The notes below the pieces were generated by a model. That model did not search any database and was not told where the DNA came from. It saw only the letters and a program-made list of their open reading frames with translations. The position numbers were made by a program, and so were the translations under genes. This document shows, piece after piece, positions 62,472 to 64,000 of a stretch of 64,000 nucleotides of DNA (position 1 is its first letter; each line of letters opens with the position of its first letter). The DNA comes from Salibacterium salarium (GTDB lineage: Bacteria; Bacillota; Bacilli; Bacillales; Marinococcaceae): NCBI RefSeq assembly GCF_030813635.1, contig NZ_JAUSUM010000001.1, positions 434,001-498,000 on the forward strand, given 5' to 3'.

Positions 62472-64000
62472 CTATTCCTTTTCATCACGGTAAATGTAGT
62501 ATTTGCTGCCGAACGTTTTGGGCATATCTTCTTTGACTGCCTTGGTAAAAGAGATAATTAACATAATCATAATAAATATTAAAGGAAATCCAGCGACAAT
62601 ACTCGCCGTTTGAAGTGTTTCAAGTCCACCAAGATACATCAACACAAGGGACGGGGCAGCAAGAACGAATGCCCAGAATAAACGATTCCAGCGCAAAGGT
62701 TCATCATCAATTTCTTTTTGTGTGACCGAAGCTAAGATGTAAGAGCCCGAATCAAAGGTCGTTGCTAAGAAAACGGTCGCCAGTACCACAAAAATCCCAA
62801 CAAACAATATACTTCCGGGTAGTTGATTGATAGTTCCAATAATAGCAGCTGGCGCACCATCGTTATTCAACACATCCACCACCGAATACTGTTCGGTCAG
62901 CTCCAGATACAGTCCGAAATTTCCCAGTATGCCAAAATACAAGACACAACCGATGCTTCCGTAAACAAGAGTACCGACAATCATTTCTCGAATCGTGCGT
63001 CCCCGTGATATCCGGGCGACAAACAATCCTACAAATGGAGCATAAACAAGCCACCACGCCCAATAAAACACGGTCCAGCTTTCGGGAAAATCAGTTTCTT
63101 CAAAACCACCGACTCCGGCAAATGGTTCAGTCCACATACTCATTCTGAAAAAATTATCGGCTAACATACCGATGCTGTTAAACATCGTATTTCCGAGAAA
63201 AACAGTAGGGCCAACAATAAAAACAAAACCGAGTAAAATAAAAGATAGCCATAAATTTATGTCACTAAGCACACGAATTCCTTTACGCAGCCCGGAATAG
63301 GAGCTTATGGCAAAAATAAGCGTAACGACAATAAGGACGACCGTATTAACGGCCATATTAGGTTCAATTCCTGTAAAATAGCGAACACCTTCGGAAATTA
63401 AAGGAGTAGCAAGAGCCATAGTTGTACCGGCCCCGCCAAGTAGACCGAACATAAAAAGAATATCTACAATAACCCCTATAGGCCCATCAGAATATTTTTT
63501 CAAGACCGGTCGACAGGCTTCGCTTATTTTTAAAACTGGTCGTTTTCTAATATAGAAAAAATAAGAAATGGGGAGAGCGGGAAGACAATATATCGCCCAA
63601 GCAATGGGCCCCCAGTGAAAAATCCCATACGTTGCTGCCCATTCAATTGCTTCATCAGAGCCTGCTTCGATTCCAAAGGGCGGTCCGGTGTAATAATACG
63701 CCCATTCAATCGTCCCCCAATAAAGGACACTAGAACCGATTCCGGCAGCAAAAAGCATTGCTGCCCATGTCAATGTGTTAAATTCGGGCTTCACACCACG
63801 GCTGCCAAGCACAATTCGACCGTACTGGCTAAAAGCAATGTAAAGCAAAAACACGAATAAAAGCATCCCAATTAATAAGTAAATAACGCCTAAATTTTTT
63901 GATACAAACGTGTTGGATGCAGTCACAACCTTCTCTCCGAATTCAGGTACAATAATGAGAGGTCCTGCTATAATTATTAACAATAACAACGCGCCGATGA
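62472..64000 (-). CDS. BCCT family transporter (N-terminus outside window)
   Basis: A betaine/carnitine/choline-type carrier; about 508 codons are in the window and the frame is open to the edge. The first visible helix (LLLLIIIAGPLIIVPEFGEKV) is intact, but the only start in view, a TTG at 63989, is poor. BCCT signatures are FHWGPIAWAIY and the central WTVFYWAWW segment, then PFVGLFVARISRGRTIRE. In glycine betaine porters the Trp motif usually reads WW-x-SW-x-PF; here it is WWLVYAPF, closer to the carnitine antiporter pattern WWxxYA. TTFDSGSY occupies the region of the second sodium site. Uptake of a quaternary amine or related solute is likely; the specific one is open. Confidence 0.9.
   Translation of the reverse strand, partial: IGALLLLIIIAGPLIIVPEFGEKVVTASNTFVSKNLGVIYLLIGMLLFVFLLYIAFSQYGRIVLGSRGVKPEFNTLTWAAMLFAAGIGSSVLYWGTIEWAYYYTGPPFGIEAGSDEAIEWAATYGIFHWGPIAWAIYCLPALPISYFFYIRKRPVLKISEACRPVLKKYSDGPIGVIVDILFMFGLLGGAGTTMALATPLISEGVRYFTGIEPNMAVNTVVLIVVTLIFAISSYSGLRKGIRVLSDINLWLSFILLGFVFIVGPTVFLGNTMFNSIGMLADNFFRMSMWTEPFAGVGGFEETDFPESWTVFYWAWWLVYAPFVGLFVARISRGRTIREMIVGTLVYGSIGCVLYFGILGNFGLYLELTEQYSVVDVLNNDGAPAAIIGTINQLPGSILFVGIFVVLATVFLATTFDSGSYILASVTQKEIDDEPLRWNRLFWAFVLAAPSLVLMYLGGLETLQTASIVAGFPLIFIMIMLIISFTKAVKEDMPKTFGSKYYIYRDEKE

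Overview
The window is a 64 kb piece of a low-GC Gram-positive chromosome, almost certainly a member of the Bacillaceae. The reasons are strong AGGAGG-type ribosome binding sites, CcpA-type cre boxes, and many Bacillus-like families (YyaL, YesL, SunI/YnzG, YkoEDC, YdfJ-like MMPL, DUF3021, GvpU, NifS beside nadBCA). Several exported proteins are very acidic and a BCCT carrier is present, which suggests a salt- or alkali-adapted species; the species cannot be named from this sequence. No rRNA, tRNA, CRISPR array, intact insertion sequence or prophage was seen. The genes at both edges are cut by the window.

Layout. (1) 1-13.9 kb: a galactan/galactoside locus. It has two paralogous pairs of sugar ABC permeases (1-1.8 kb and 12.1-13.9 kb), a secreted GH53 endo-galactanase, a GH2 beta-galactosidase, a YesL protein, a ROK repressor, a GH3 lipoprotein and a sugar-binding lipoprotein. 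The binding-protein gene has a strong promoter whose -35 box lies inside a perfect cre. No ABC ATPase is present, so a shared MsmX-type ATPase is expected. (2) 14-18.6 kb: yyaL, a 2-hydroxyacid dehydrogenase, a small TM2-like protein and a branched-chain aminotransferase. (3) 18.8-23.8 kb: NAD synthesis, with nifS divergent from nadB-nadC-nadA across a palindrome that looks like a NiaR operator. (4) 23.9-40.9 kb: mixed small operons: esterases, an orphan gvpU, LytTR/DUF3021, cadC with a CDF exporter, an orphan heme-copper oxidase subunit I, a membrane GGDEF protein with a hydroxyacid dehydrogenase and an SMP-30 protein, an AEC carrier, and a MarR-MMPL pair. Two copies of a structured GC-rich repeat end lie here. 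(5) 40.9-44.9 kb: a thiamin salvage operon, tenA-ykoE-ykoD-ykoC, behind a TPP riboswitch and terminator. (6) 45-57.3 kb: a tripartite tricarboxylate transporter (tctCBA) divergent from an IclR regulator and a seven-gene catabolic operon. (7) 57.3-62.1 kb: an unrecognised carrier, shikimate kinase, KDG kinase, KDPG aldolase, a transporter remnant and a second IclR regulator. (8) 62.5-64 kb: a BCCT carrier running off the edge.

The most interesting region is (6). It combines a carboxylate uptake system with a citryl-CoA-lyase-like protein, aldehyde dehydrogenase, type I 3-dehydroquinate dehydratase, zinc alcohol dehydrogenase, a TPP enzyme, a TIM-barrel isomerase/dehydratase and a class III CoA-transferase. 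The set matches no pathway I know. Its logic (oxidise, dehydrate, TPP-dependent cleavage, semialdehyde oxidation, CoA activation, CoA-ester lysis) resembles myo-inositol catabolism. It would fit a non-aromatising breakdown of a carboxylated cyclitol such as quinate or shikimate. This is inference. The divergent control region carries two mirror-image 34-bp boxes and a perfect cre.
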